From the NCBI GenBank assembly GCA_951799425.1, contig OX637393.1:12940744-13004743 (forward strand): a stretch of DNA of 64,000 bases, written 5' to 3'. Origin of the DNA: Ilex aquifolium. Taxonomy: Eukaryota > Streptophyta > Magnoliopsida > Aquifoliales > Aquifoliaceae. This document shows positions 11,628 to 23,771 of the stretch, piece after piece. Position numbers and translations under genes: made by a program. Every line of letters begins with the position of its first letter. Within the stretch, counting starts at the first letter, position 1. The notes under the pieces were generated by a model that was not told the origin of the DNA, ran no database searches, and saw only the letters and a list, made by a program, of their open reading frames with translations.

Positions 11628-12922
11628 CACCAGGTTGTAGGAAACGTCCTGCACGTGCACACTTGTCGTTTGACTGCAACTATCTGACCGTAGTGCTGAT
11701 GACTAAAATTTTTCATAAAATTAGCCCAAGTCTTATGCCGTCATTTCTCTATTGCCAAAAACATTATCGTGGTTAGTTTCCCCCTGCATGCATGAATCTT
11801 CTTTTGATGGGCTTTGCATGCATAACGGTCACGAGGACTTGTGTATTTTTTTTTTTTGAGGTGTATCTCTGTATCCTTGTATCAATGCGGATAGAAAACC
11901 TTGACTACCATTGAGCGGTGAAAGTTGCCGATAAAATAGCCCATTATTTTCCTTGAAAACCTTCACTGCTATTGAGCCCCGAAAATCGCCAATAAAATAA
12001 CTCATTATTGCCCTCGAAAATCTTGACCTTCGATCTTCTCAAAAATCATAGTGAATCAGTACCTCAAAAAAAAAACCAACCATTAGTTACCGCGGCTATA
12101 CCGATGCCGAGGTCCTTTCCCGAACTCCTTGCCAAATTACTGTAATATCTCCATAAAATGATGGGTCACCACTATATAAATATATATATATTTATATATT
12201 TACACCCATGGTTTTCAAATTGAACGTGTGGGCCCATTTTCCTTATTCACGTAACTTCTTCAAAAGTGCACTAAAATTTGTTCAAAGTGGTGGACCCCAC
12301 TATCTATTTAAAAAAGCCTTTGTTCACTTTTCTATTCAAAATAACATGTGTGCTCTAATATTGTCCAAGAGCCGTATCTTGATACTTCTTGCTGGGCCCC
12401 ATTTGAATTTCTTGATATTTATCAAATATCAAAGCTTGATAAAGTGGTGGGCCCACTACCTTTAAATAAAATTTATTTGACTTTTCTCATGACAATTTGC
12501 TTTCTCCATATGCTTTGTCCGGATCTCTGCATTGAATGCTACAAACCTTTGTAAGTGGGCGGGCCTCAATTTAACTTGGACAACGGAAAACACTGTCAGA
12601 CCTCAGTCCAGTATTTAATGCCTACGGTGCAGTTGTTTGGAGTGGAAAAAACAGGCTACTCTTCAGGCTGGCGTCCTGACCAAGGACGACAAAACAGGTT
12701 GACCCAGGTAGCATGTTGTAGAGTACTACTGCTGGGGCTGGCGCCTGACTTGGGCTGCTAATGTCGGGGTGCTGACAGTTGTCCCTTCTCTTGACTAGTG
12801 TGACTGGTCACCGCGACTACGTCTCCCTTGCCTACTTATCTCGCGACCCAATGGTTATCCCCTCTTTTGACCGCGTATGCAGTCATTATTTAATGGTTAT
12901 AAGCCTCCACTTTTTTTTGGCC

Positions 12923-12928
12923 TATAAA
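12923..12928 (+). promoter_or_regulatory. TATA box of the antisense PMD gene
   Basis: CCTATAAATTG lies about 310 bp upstream of the PMD start codon, followed by a C/T-rich leader and a (CA)n(TA)n tract. It is oriented opposite to the retroelement. This is a good plant TATA consensus, and no other strong one lies between it and the ATG at 13237. Confidence 0.6.
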
Positions 12929-13131
12929 TTGAAGACTTCTGCATTCACTTCTCATTTTTTCTCACTGAACCTTGGCACCTTGCCTGATTCTCTTGCAAGT
13001 GTTGGCACCTCGTTTTTTCAAATATCATAGCCTTACACTTTTTTTTCAAGACTTTTATCCTAGTTTCCTCTTCCCAATATATTTTTCTCTCCACTCTGCC
13101 TCTTCCTCTTTTTTTTTTTATCTAGCCCCAT

Positions 13132-13134
<3 letters not shown>

Positions 13135-13182
<48 letters not shown>
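13135..13182. repeat. (CA)n(TA)n microsatellite in the PMD leader
   Basis: About 16 CA units run directly into about 7 TA units, 55 bp upstream of the PMD start codon. Confidence 0.95.
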
Positions 13183-15165
13183 ACTTTTTCCTTGAACCAT
13201 ATTTCATTCCTCACACCACTCATATATTTTTCACCCATGGCCGACCATCGTCATATTTGCGCAGGTCCAGTGCCTCCGTCTGCGGAGTGGTATCGCGCTC
13301 CCTTTCTCGGTGGTGATGTTGATCGATTTTTCGAGTACCTCTGTAGCTATGTGCCCGAGGGAGAGGAGCCAGCTCATCCGCTATTTCTGGATCCCCCTGC
13401 GCACCTTTATAGGGCCCCTTGTATCGATCCCGAGTTTGTGTTTCGGATGCTATTAGAGAGGGGAGACTACCCTTATTCTTTTATTGATTTTGAGGCCTCA
13501 TCCACTCCTTCTGCCGGCTAGCGCAGATGGTCTGACCACATTCTTGCAGATGGGGCATTTTCGCGAAACTTTGGAGTCTGCCGGTATTATTTCTGCAATA
13601 AAGTTGTGCCGCAAGATTAGCGTCAACCGACGTAATGCTAGCCTTTTTTCTTTGATTTCTCACTGGTGTAGTGAGACTCATACCTTCGTCACTGCTTGGA
13701 GTGAGTTTACCCCCACTTTAGAGGATGTCTCGGTGCTGATGTGACTGCCCATTTTTGGAGACTCCATTTACCCCTCTGGAGATTCTATTCATGCCGAGAC
13801 GACCGCAATATCTTACTTATCTGACTGTTTTACTGATGCTGCAAGGCTTCCTTCATCTTTTGTTGTTGGAGGTAGTGCCGGCGGGCACAAGTGTACTTAC
13901 ACATCTTGGGTGAGGTTCTTTTTTAGGAACATCGAGCCTGCGAAGAGCAAAGGTTCCGAGCATGTCGGCTAAGATGGCCCTGGATCCCAGACTGAACATG
14001 TCTTGGCTGTCTTTATCGCAATGTGGTTGACGCGATATGTTACATTGGAGCCCCCTTCTGATGGCATCAACACTGGCATTTTCCTCTAGCTGCTAGGTTG
14101 GCTCGCGGCTGCGCTGTCCCTTTGGCTCCCTTATTTCTCGGGAACCTGTACCTTTGCCTTGATGAATTGCAGGAGGCAACTTCTATTTCGATGGGGCGTT
14201 ACGACATTAGTAGCTACGTCTCTACCCTCTTCTTACAACTCTTCTTACTTGAATGTTTCCCGGCTTCCGCCCCTGAGGCCAGACTACCTACTGATGGTAG
14301 TCCTTCTCGCTAGGGACTATGGTGGTCTGAATGCTCCATATCTAGTTCGGTGGGCCCCTTTCTTGATAATGAGTCACATTTCATCTTCCGCCTTTACGCG
14401 ATTTATCGCCCTATGGTCGAGTCACCTTCCTATTACCGCGCTGAGCCCGTAGCTATTACTGCTGATGTCATTGAGACCGTGGTCGACTGCTACTTTGATT
14501 TTATTGCTTGCTCCACCAAGGGATACCTTCCCTTTGCTGGAGACCGAGGCACCAAACTTGTGGCTTTTAACTCACACCGGGTGTCTCTACAGTTCGGGTT
14601 TGACCAAGGCGTTCCCTCTGCTTTAGGGGACGCCCCCAGTTACATTGACACCGTGCGTTGCTATTTATTTGCCAACAGAGTCAGGCTACTTGAAGACAGA
14701 ACAGTCATTATTCCTTCAGCATCCAGGACTGGTGTTTTTATGCCAGATTATCGAATTTATTGGGCTGCTATGGCGTCTTCATTATTATGTTTTCTCAAGA
14801 CTGAGGCTTGTGTGTTGCCTCGAGATGTGAGCATCCAGGGCTTTCCCTGCTTGAGGAGTTTCAAGTCCAAGGTGAGGACCAGAGGGGGTTTGAGCGCGTT
14901 TGCTCCGGTCGACCATCCACTTAATCAAGGAGGTGTTACGGGAGAGGGCCCCTTGGAGATCCAGCCACGACGAGACCCCCTCATTCGTGCTAATGAATGC
15001 CTCTCGAAGAAGTCTCGACGAGTTGCCTTGGAGAAGTCTAGTGATGTTAGGCCTGCTAGCACCTCTCACTCTGGTTGTCTGGCATATAGGACCCGGTCGC
15101 GGCGCCTAGTTCCAACGCAGTCCCTCCCTCTTGTTGCAAACTCTCCTTTTCGCCGTCTGCGGAAG

Positions 15166-15279
15166 GTAAAATCCCCATTACCCCCATTCTGTTGCTTGGT
15201 GTTTTGGCCCTTAGGATTTTTTTTGATACCTCCCCCTTTTTTTTAACTGCGTACATGCACTTACATATCCTTTCACCAG
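15166..15279 (+). other. predicted intron 1 of the PMD gene
   Basis: The donor is AAG|GTAAAA and the acceptor TTTCACCAG|GG; 114 bp, phase 0, T-rich, with an in-frame stop at its 3' side. The frame continues as GLPAREAARDIVCYLR after removal. Confidence 0.65.
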
Positions 15280-15591
15280 GGTCTTCCTGCACGAGAGGCC
15301 GCTAGAGACATAGTTTGCTATCTCAGGACGTCCCTTAGTGCAGAGGCCACAATAGGTGAACCTCCTGTGACATCTGCTACGGCGCTGCCTCCCCAGAGGG
15401 TCTAATTCCCTTGTGATTTTGATGACGACGATGACTTGTGTATTATCAGCACTGTTTTCCCTGGGAGGCAACCTTCCATCCCCGCTGCTTCGCATGAAGA
15501 TGATGATGCTCAATCTCCAGCTCCTAGCATTGCTAAAGGGTTAAGACCTCTTTCCCCTGGCGTCGTGCAACGCATGGAAGAGTGCCATAAG

Positions 15592-15690
15592 GTCTCTTCC
15601 ACAGTACACACTTAGATTGTTCCTTTTGTTATTTGTTATGTTTCCCCTCATCCTAGACTAACATTTTTTCCCTTCTTTTTTTCGCTCCAG
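15592..15690 (+). other. predicted intron 2 of the PMD gene
   Basis: The acceptor is strong (CTTTTTTTCGCTCCAG|GT), the donor weak (AAG|GTCTCT); 99 bp, phase 0, with an in-frame TAG inside. Flanking exons read ..RMEECHK and VCDVGTTF... Confidence 0.55.
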
Positions 15691-15897
15691 GTTTGTGATG
15701 TCGGCACAACTTTCCCCGAGAGTCGGTCTTTTGATTCCATACTTGATGTTAACCTTACGGGACAGTTTGACTATTATGGTGCCGATAAGGCGGGTAGTCT
15801 AGAGCCAGCTCTCTCATCTGGGGGAGGGGAAGCCCTTGACGAGCCCACCCGTTTTGGCCCTATGACCCATGAGGGTGGCCTTGGGAATCTTGATCAG

Positions 15898-15978
15898 GTA
15901 AGCCCCTTCCCCTTTGGCCTGGACTTCTCAGATCTGAACTTTTCTGGTCTTTCGCTCAGTGATATTATGCTTTTTCAG
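15898..15978 (+). other. predicted intron 3 of the PMD gene
   Basis: The donor is CAG|GTAAGC (near-perfect) and the acceptor CTTTTTCAG|AA; 81 bp, phase 0. No stop lies inside, so read-through would also be in frame. Confidence 0.6.
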
Positions 15979-17070
15979 AATGACTTTGGTGATTACTTTT
16001 TTGTGGGTATTGCTTCTCCAAGCTTAAGCGATGTGACTCTACCTTTTTCGGCACCTTCCTTGTTCCCTTGCTCGGATGTTCCAGGCACTACCCCGCTACA
16101 GGTTCCTCCGTCGCCCCCATCTCAGACACTACCTCCATCGCCTCCGCTGATTGTTCCTATTTTTTCGACTGTCTCCTCAGACGTTCCTCTGGCCCCTATT
16201 CGGACCATTCCCTCCCATGGAAGTGCTTTCTTCCCTTTGCCCCAGCGGGGCTCGCCTCATATTACTCGGCATCCCCCAGTTGAGCGCCCCGCTCCGACTG
16301 CTGTCGCATATGCCTTTGCATCCCAGTCGACTATGAGCACTTCTACCACCACTAGCCGTGTTACCGAGGAACGTGGTCCTGCACATCCTTCTAGAACAGT
16401 TATGCTTCCCTTTCCTCCTCCGTATGATGACCCGGGCTGTGGCGAGGATACTGTTTCATGGCGCGGCGGGTACTTCACCACTCAACGGAGTATCTCTCTT
16501 TTGGATAGTTTGTTGTAGCGTTTGCCCATGATACTTCATTATTTACCCGCGCAGCATGAGCGTATGCAGTCTTTTATCTTGGACCTCCTGGCATCCTTGG
16601 TGTACACATGTCAGCACCGATCGGCGAGAGATCTTGGTCCCGACGACCTTCTCCATTTGGAGTGCCCAGTACGGGACTTGCGGTGTGTTGGGATTACTGT
16701 TCCAATCATTGGAGACCGCGTTGCTCATGCCCATATTTTGTACGACAGCGAACATTCACAGAAGCTAGCTGACCATTTACGCGCTGAATATAACGACATG
16801 CAACAAAGACTTGAGGCGTTGCGTGATACCTTGGGGACCCACGAGCGGCTACATATGGACCGCTTACAGGCTGCACAAGCCCTTGGGGATTTTGACGCAG
16901 AGGCACCATTTGCTTATAGATTATTGTAGCTTGTTCCATGCATATGTTTCTTTTTTTGCACAAAATGTAACCAAAAGACAAATTTCATATATATATATCA
17001 ACCGATGTTTACATTTCTGTCTTCCAAAATCCATTTACATGTTTTCTATGGATGTTTACATTTCTATCCC

Positions 17071-18400
17071 TCAGGAGTAGTATAGCTTCAACCATTTGAC
17101 ATTAAACTTCCCCATTGTTTTCTCTGACCCGATGCGCCCGATTTCACAATATCCGCTGTCCTCAGCCTTCCGGACTTCGAAAGGTCCTTCCCACTTGGCA
17201 ACGAACTTAGGAATGGTCAGGCCGCGCATAACACTTGGGACTATTTTTAGCACCAAATCACCCTCTTGGAAGGTCCTTGGCTTTACCATCACATTGTAAG
17301 CCTTAGACATTCTTCGGTGATATTTTTTCAAGTGTTCCCTTGCCTCGTCTCGGTGCTCGTCAAGTGCTTCTAATGCTGCATGTCTCGCCTCTGAGGTTAC
17401 CTCGGCTCTGGCTACCAACCTCGCGGAGGGTACCACTATCTCTGCGGGGAGTACTGCTTCCTCGCCATAGACCAGTGAATAGGGCGTCGCGTCAGTGGGC
17501 TTTCTTTTTGAGGTTCTATAGGTCCATAGCGCCATTGGAAGCTGTTCAGCCCAATTTTTCCCATCCTCGATGGTTCTACTCAAGATCCGTATCAAGGTCT
17601 TATTAGTGGCCTCAGCTTAACCATTTCCCTGTGGGTAGTACGGTGTGGAGGTATGGTGGATTACTCCATATTGCTGTAACGTTGCAACCACGTCTCTATT
17701 AACAAAGGGGGTGCCATTGTCCGACAACAAGTGTTTAGGAAACCCAAACCTGCAAATTATATTTTCCTTTAGAAAGTTGGCCACCGCCTTCCCTGTTGCC
17801 CTTTTTAGGGGGACTGCCTCCACCCATTTTGTGAACAACTCCGTTGAGGCCAGTATCCATATATTTTCGCGAGATGGAGGATTGATGGGTCCCATGAGGT
17901 CCGTGGCTAAAGTCCTTAAGTTTGCAGCAGGCGCGTGAATGAGATCCCCGTGCTTCTGACAGACATCACACCTTCGTACGTGCTCTATGCATTCCCCCTC
18001 CATCTTCGGCCAGTAATACCCTAAGTCCAACATCTAGGTGTACAACTTCGCCCACCCTTGGTGTTCTGCGGCATGTAACATTTTTAGTACCTCAAAAACT
18101 TCATTGCCCGCGAGGCACCTTAGGCTTTTTCCATTGAACCCCCTTCTATATAGTTCATTGTTATTCAAAAAAAAACCTAGGTGCTCTTCTTTTGACCATT
18201 GTCGCGGCACTCTTGTTTGCTAAAAGTGACCCTTCACGTAGGAAGTCGATGTACAGTTGGCACCAGTCCCCTACTTCTTCTATAATGATGCACTCCTTGG
18301 ATTCTGGGTGTTCTTGGAACCGGAGGCAATTTCGCTGCACCCCCTGCCATCATTGGCCATTTTCAACCAATAGTACCCTCTCCTATAGAGTCTCCTATAG
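17071..18400 (-). pseudogene. integrase of the Tat element (broken)
   Basis: From the 5' side come two GYYW-type motifs (YRRGYYWLKM near 18360 and LDLGYYWPKM near 18020), then the zinc-binding RCDVCQKHGD, then the catalytic core: TDLMGP (first Asp), LSDNGTPF (second Asp) and YYPQGNG, where the next residue is a stop just before the expected E of DDE. The C-terminal part (17071-17595) has WAEQLPMALWTYRTSKRKPT and VYGEEAVLPAEIV, standard for gypsy integrases, with no chromodomain. Stops and at least one frame change between 18033 and 18280 inactivate it. A 12-bp direct duplication near 18379-18404 repeats YRR(L/R). Confidence 0.88.
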
Positions 18401-19047
18401 AGACTGATGTCTGCGTCTCCACAGGTGTCTTGGTGGACTTGGACCAACCTGTCGCGTGACTCTTGCTGCGAAAGACATCTTAGGAGGACTCCCTTAGGGC
18501 CACGGAAGTATAGCATTCCGCCTATCATAGTGAACTGGCTCAGTTTTTTAACCGGGATTTCTCCTGTCCTTTTTTCCAACTGTTCCACTATAGGGGTTCT
18601 CCAATCTTCGTAGTTTGTCGCCAGAAAAATTTCAGTGATAGGACTCGACAGTGTCTGCCTTTTTATTTCGATGGTCGCCTCTCCTTCTACCATGTCCAGT
18701 TTTGATGCCAAAGTAGGCAGCGCATCAGGGAATCTATTCTCTGTTCGCAGGGCGTGCTCGATGGTGGCCTCCTCAAATTCGTCTAGCAGCCTCTGTACCA
18801 ATGCCTTGTACCTGGCAAGTGCTGGCTCCTTCACACCATATTCTCCAATTACTTTCTTAATGATAAGTTTTGAGTCCCCCCTAATTTGGATGTTTCGTAT
18901 GCCTAACTTTCGTGCTGCGAGTAACCCTAGAACCAGTGCTTCATATTCTGCCTCGTTGTTGGTGCATCGAAAATCCAGTTTGTATGACAAAGTTATTTTC
19001 TTCTCATTTTCAGGTTTAGTCAGCATTATTCCTGCTCCCCCCCCCAC
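18400..19047 (-). pseudogene. second RNase H domain of the Tat element
   Basis: FRCTNNEAEYEALVLGLLAA, then IQIRGDSKLIIKK, then RYKALVQRLLDEF and AIEHALRTENRFPDAL-like sequence make up the RVT_3 (plant/archaeal-type) RNase H fold with its catalytic Glu (NNEAEYEAL), Asp (RGDSKL) and late Asp. This extra RNase H beside the normal Ty3 one marks the Tat/Ogre branch. It shares a frame with the integrase but is offset from the RT frame. Confidence 0.85.
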
Positions 19048-19340
19048 TTAGGGTAGATGAGCCGTCGAACGCTAAGTGCCACTTGGGCGGGGGGTATGAC
19101 ATCCATTGTAGTAAGTATTTTCGCGATGGATGTGGGCTCCACAGTTGTGAAAGGACCCATGATCTTTGAGGGTGTCGCGACTGCAGGAAGCTCCTGCTAT
19201 GGTTCTCTTCCTAGCAATTCTTCTTTGAGCGGTTCATACTCTTTATCTGGGAAATAGGCCAACAAGTCAGCTAGAGCCTGACTTTTTATCGCTTTCGGCG
19301 CTACACACTTAATGTCGAATTCTGATAGAGTGAGGAGCCA

Positions 19341-20615
19341 TCACGCTGACCTTCCTGTTAGGGCGGGGCGTGTCAACAGATACTTGAGAGGGTCACACTT
19401 GGTCATCAGCTTGACCTCGTGAGTGCGAAAAGTAGTGTCGCAATTTCTGCCCGCAAATACCAAGACCAGACAATGCCTTTCCACCCTGGGGTACCTCGTT
19501 TCTGCATCTTTTATAATACGACTGAAGTAATAGATGGACCTTTCCAGACCCTCCACTTCTTGTGCTATTAATCCTCCGACAGCCTTTCTAGTGGAGGTAA
19601 GGTACAGTAGCAAGGGTTGACATTTTCGCGGTGCAACCATAGTTTGGGTGGAGCCAAGGGCCTTCTTGATTGTGTCAAGAGCCTGATGTTGCTCCGCATT
19701 CCAACTGAATGGTGTCTTTTCCTTGAGTAAAGGGGTGAACGGCATGGTTACCTCAGAAAGGGCCGGAATGAATCGCAGTAGGTATGACACTTTCCCGAGG
19801 AAACTCTTCAATTGCTTCTGGCTTCTAGGCTCGGACATGTTCTGGATAGCCTTTATCTTTCCCGCATCTAGATCTATGCCATGCCGATGTACCAGGAAGC
19901 CAAGAAATTTTCCCGCTGTTACTCCGAAGGCACATTTTAGGGGGTTCATGCGTAGGTTATACTTTCGGCACCTTTCGAATACTCTTCGCAAGTCTGTCAT
20001 ATGGTCCTCCTCCTTTCGCGATTTTACAACAAGGTCATCGACATAGTCTTCCACAATATCGTCCATCATATCATGAAAAATCGCGATCATAGCACGTTGA
20101 TAGGTCGCGCCCGCGTTCTTCAGCCCAAAAGGCATTACTGTATAGTAAAAGTTGTCGAAAGGGGTCCTGAAATCAGTTTTTTCTGCATCTTCCTCGGCCA
20201 TCTTGATTTGATTGTACCCCACAAACCCATCCATTAAAGACATCATCTCGTGCCCCGAGGTAGCGTCGATAAGAATGTCGACATTTGGCAACGGGAACTC
20301 GTCTTTCGGGCACGCCTTGTTCAAGTCCCTGAAATCTACACATATCCTGATGGCCCCACTTTTCTTCTTGACGGGCACTATGTTTGACAGCCACACAGGG
20401 TGCTGAAAAGGCTTGATGAAGGTAACCCGCAATAGCTTTTCCAACTCTTCCTTGATTTTTGTCATCACCTTAGGGGCGTAGTTTCGTGAATGTTGTTTGA
20501 CAGGCTTGTCTGAAGGGCGGATGTTTAGCTTGTGGCAGACTAGACTCAGGTCCAATCCGGGCATCTCCTCATATCTCCATGCAAAAACATCAGCATATTC
20601 TATCAGTAGTGCCAA
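19341..20615 (-). pseudogene. reverse transcriptase and RNase H of the Tat element
   Basis: The 424-codon open stretch starts ADVFAWRYEEMPGLDLSLV (protease-RT linker typical of Tat). It holds ICVDFRDLN (residues 91-99), SLMDGFVGYNQI (126-137, catalytic Asp129), MPFGLKNAGATYQR (161-174) and the active site YVDD (191-194), then the thumb and the Ty3-type RNase H start (FSWNAEQHQALDTIKKAL, YFSRIIKDAE). RT itself looks intact over these motifs. It ends at a stop at 19341 and is out of frame with what lies on both sides. Confidence 0.92.
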
Positions 20616-21193
20616 GAACGCCTGCCCCTTTTCTGGGGTAGCCCCTTACAGATGAAGATTGGCCGCAGTGATTCCCCAAGTGGGGCGAGGTTTATTTCCT
20701 CGAGCTCCTGCTCCTACGGCTTAGGGCGATCCTCCATGCATTCTGGCACAGGGACCGCGTTAGCGGGTGTCGCGGTGATGTTGACATCTGCTTCATGCAT
20801 CTCGTCTCGGGGACTCACCCTTACAGCCTCGTGAGTGGTCCCACCACACCATCATAATTGGTAAGTGACTCGCCCATCAGGTAGGACGCGACAGATACAT
20901 CTCTTTGGAGCCACCTCCCGCGAGGGCTCTTCAACTTACCTTTTTCCTCAGGCCCGTTCTCCGAGCCTTTCTTTCACACTAACCCTTTGCGGTGTTACGT
21001 AGACTTCTCGCTGAACCTCCTCCCAAGAAGGGATGGGGAAGGACAGGGGATGCTATAGTGGACTGGCGGCTTCGTCGTCTTCGGCCACCTCATCATATAG
21101 TGCTTACTCCGCCAAGTGTGCCTCATTGCTACTAAAGGGGTCCTCAGTCGCGGGTATCATCACTTCTTTTCCATTCCAGATCATCTTCATGCA

Positions 21194-22126
21194 CTAGTGG
21201 TACGTAGAAGGGACCGTTCCTAGATCATTCATCCAGGTGCGCCCCAGGAGCGCATGGTAAGTCGTAGGAGCATCGATCACATGGAAGGTTATGGGTACCC
21301 TCACATTCCCTATGACCAAAGAGACAGTGACATACCCGAGGGTCCTTCTCTTTTTGCTGGCGAATCCGGCAATGATAGTCATTTTTCTAACGAAACTTCA
21401 CTCGCGAAGTCCAAGCTGCTCATATGTGGACAAAGGCATGACATTGAATGAGGTCCCATTGTCCAGAAAAGTCCTTTTCAAGTGTACCCCATTAATCTTG
21501 TTGGTGACGTAGAGCGGGCGATTGTGCTTCCAGGGTACTTGGCGATCCCGTTCTGTGAAGGTGATGGCATTAGACCCTTCCTTGATACTGCAGGACACCG
21601 AACCTTCTGCAGTCATGCACCTCTCGGGCCCTGAGGGCCCATCAGCGCACAAGTCTATGATGGCCTTGGTGGCTGCCAATCTGGTACCATCAGTAAGTCC
21701 CAGCTGATTAAAGAAAGTTTTGAACTTGATTGTTTCCTTCAAGATACGTGCACTCACATAGGGGTCAATTTCTGGCACATCGTGGCAATCTTCTAAGGTC
21801 TCTCGATTTAGCTGGATTTCAGGCCACTCTTCGAAGTTACCTTCCGCTATATCCTCGATTTCGTCGTAGAACGACACCATGTGCACCTCCTTACCTTCTT
21901 CATGGTCTATGAGGGGTCGATCATGGACATTGCCCCCGGTGCCCGTCAGTACCAACTCTCCACTCTTTAAGCGCTTCTGAAATAGGCGACGCACAGTCCA
22001 ACAATCCTTAAGGTTGTGCTTAGTGTGGCAATGAAATTCACAGAAGGTCGGACTATTTTTTTCTTCTCTAGTTGGCTCCTTTTCCACTGGTGGTAGCTCG
22101 ACATCATCGTTCTTAATCCATTCCAT
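21194..22126 (-). pseudogene. gag C-terminus and aspartic protease of the Tat element
   Basis: FCEFHCHTKHNLKDCWTVRR (near 22020) is the gag-derived motif preceding protease in Tat elements. FLDNGTSFNVMPLSTYEQLG follows (near 21415), containing the DNG/T-S active-site loop used by this lineage; the second half (21194-21382) has VTVSLVIGNVRVPITFHVID and HALLGRTWM. One stop around 21390 separates the halves; all are in the gag frame. Confidence 0.85.
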
Positions 22127-22270
22127 GAGAATCTGTCAGACTTCCTTTATACCACAAGGATACGAAGGTGGCTCCTTGGGCTTGGAGGCTCTCCCCCGCT
22201 TCTTTGGATGCTGACCCCCCTTCGGGACCTCCTCAGCAACTTCAACAGTTGCTCCTTTCCTTTTGTCCTT

Positions 22271-23728
22271 CTAACCGGCTATCTTCAGGGAGGGCTGGAC
22301 CACCTCTGAAAGCCTTTGAGCAGATTTGCATAGCCTAGTAAAGGTTTTAAAGTCACTGTTCACCAAGTATGCCTTGTATTTGTTGTGCATTCCATCGATG
22401 CAGATTCGGACAAGGGCCTCTTCGGTGATATTTTCTTGGCACTCGATGGCTTTGTCACGAAACTTGTTAATGTATGTTATCAGGGCTTCTCCGTCATCCT
22501 GAATAGTCTTTATCAGGGAAAGTACTGTAGTACGCTGCTCGACATGGAAAAACTTTGCATAGAATTGTGCGACCAAGTTGTCCCAATCCTTCACCGATTC
22601 TACCAGGAGGTTAGCATACCAGGTGAAGGCTCTGTCCTTGAGGGACTTGAAAAATTCCCTCATCCGAAGAGGCTCGTGGAGTACCTAGTGGCCAAGGCTA
22701 TCAAGATAACGGGTAATGTGCTCCATGGGGTTGCCATTTTTTCCATCGAACTTCTCAAACTTCGGCGGTGAGTACCCTGCAGGATACATAGCTTGCTGCA
22801 CAACCAAGGTAAACTTGGACCTTATGTCCATGGTTGTTGGCATGGGCTCCTTCTGTCTATCCAGTAAGGCCTGTACTTGGGCCAACGTGACAAACCCAAC
22901 ACTAGGCACTGGTCGTTCCGTGCTGGCCGAGTACGGTGTCCAAGCGGTTGCCGATGGAAACGAGGTGGTGGCGACGGGGGCTGGAAATGTTGAAGGCATG
23001 GTTGCGGGGACAATGGAAAAAATAGTTTGACCCTCGGTGCCATTATAGAGATGGTGAGAGGAGCTATTTGGGAAGCTGCGAGGCCATAGTTGTAGCCAGT
23101 CGCAGCATGCTCACATCTGAGAGTCGTTGGAAAGTTTAGGAGAGGTGCACCAGTCGTGGTTACGGGTCTAGCCATAGTGGGTACCTCAGGGGTTGTGACA
23201 TTTTGAGGGTCCGTTGTAGCTGCGTACTGTAGGGGAGTTAGAGATCCCGTTGCAAGGGAACTAAGGGGTTAGTTGCATTAATTTGCAGCGGAAGTGCTAG
23301 GGGTTCACTGGTAGGATTTTGCAAAGTTAAACCATAAGGGCTTGACTTCCGTGATGCACCATTATCTCCCGAAAGTGCCATTGGAGGAGATGTCGGCAAA
23401 GTCGAAGGTGGGGCAACGGGTACTGCGGGAGCAATGGCAAGAACATCAGTGGGTTTTGCAAGCCAGGTGGTAATCCAGGTGGTCAGAAATACATCTGAGC
23501 TTGAATCATCTACATTACAGTAGCCATCTGTTGTTGTAGAGTTTGCATATCGTGTAGAGCCTGCGCCATTGTGGAGGGCCCTGGCACCTCCGGAGCCCTT
23601 CGGCTCGTAGAGGAACCATGGCTATCCTCGCGCTGGGGCGGGCTTTTTTGCTGCTCGCCTTCCTTGTCGTTGCTGTTTTCGGTCATCCTATTAGACAATA
23701 CTCTTCCACTTCGAGTTGTAATAGGCAT
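22271..23728 (-). pseudogene. gag of the Tat element
   Basis: The start MPITTRSGRVLSNRM (23728) lies 20 bp inside the primer-binding site. The capsid-like retrotransposon gag domain is clear: PAGYSPPKFEKFDGKNGNP, then REFFKSLKDRAFTWYANL, then WDNLVAQFYAKFF. All three open pieces share one frame and are separated by stops, including a single TAG near 22682 in an otherwise continuous capsid region. Confidence 0.88.
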
Positions 23729-23748
23729 AGACTAGCGAGGACAAACCT

Positions 23749-23765
23749 CCCCAGTGGAGTCGCCA
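23749..23765 (-). other. primer-binding site of the Tat element
   Basis: On the minus strand TGGCGACTCCACTGGGG begins a few bases after the 5' LTR end. TGG at its start pairs with the CCA end of a tRNA; the motif is common in plant Tat/Ogre elements. I did not determine which tRNA it matches. Confidence 0.8.
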
Positions 23766-23771
23766 AAAGAA

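Larger units (their letters stand above)
13237..16929 (+). pseudogene. plant mobile domain (PMD) protein gene, antisense within the Tat element
   Basis: The start ATG at 13237 opens MADHRHICAGPVPPS. Downstream comes the PMD core: ETHTFVTAWSEFTPTLEDVS then LPIFGD, and later LARGCAVPLAPLFLGNLY, both typical of the aminotransferase-like plant mobile domain shared by MAIN/MAIL proteins and transposons. The C-terminal part is Pro/Ser-rich (16080-16300) and ends in a charged, helix-prone tail (AEYNDMQQRLEALRDTLG). The start codon, 14350-15165, 15280-15591, 15691-15897 and 15979-16929 all share one frame when three GT-AG introns are removed. Lesions: frame loss near 13510 and 14080, in-frame TGA at 13742, TAA near 15403, TAG at 16516. 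Nucleic-acid or silencing-related roles are known for host PMD proteins; its role in the element is unknown. Confidence 0.8.

Noticed and set aside
10508-11776. Several 66-120 codon open frames on both strands
   Set aside because: They lie in the LTR of the Tat element, recur in the other LTR with changes, and show no family motif.
13130-13316. Open frame with a His-Thr repeat
   Set aside because: It translates the (CA)n microsatellite in the leader of the PMD gene.
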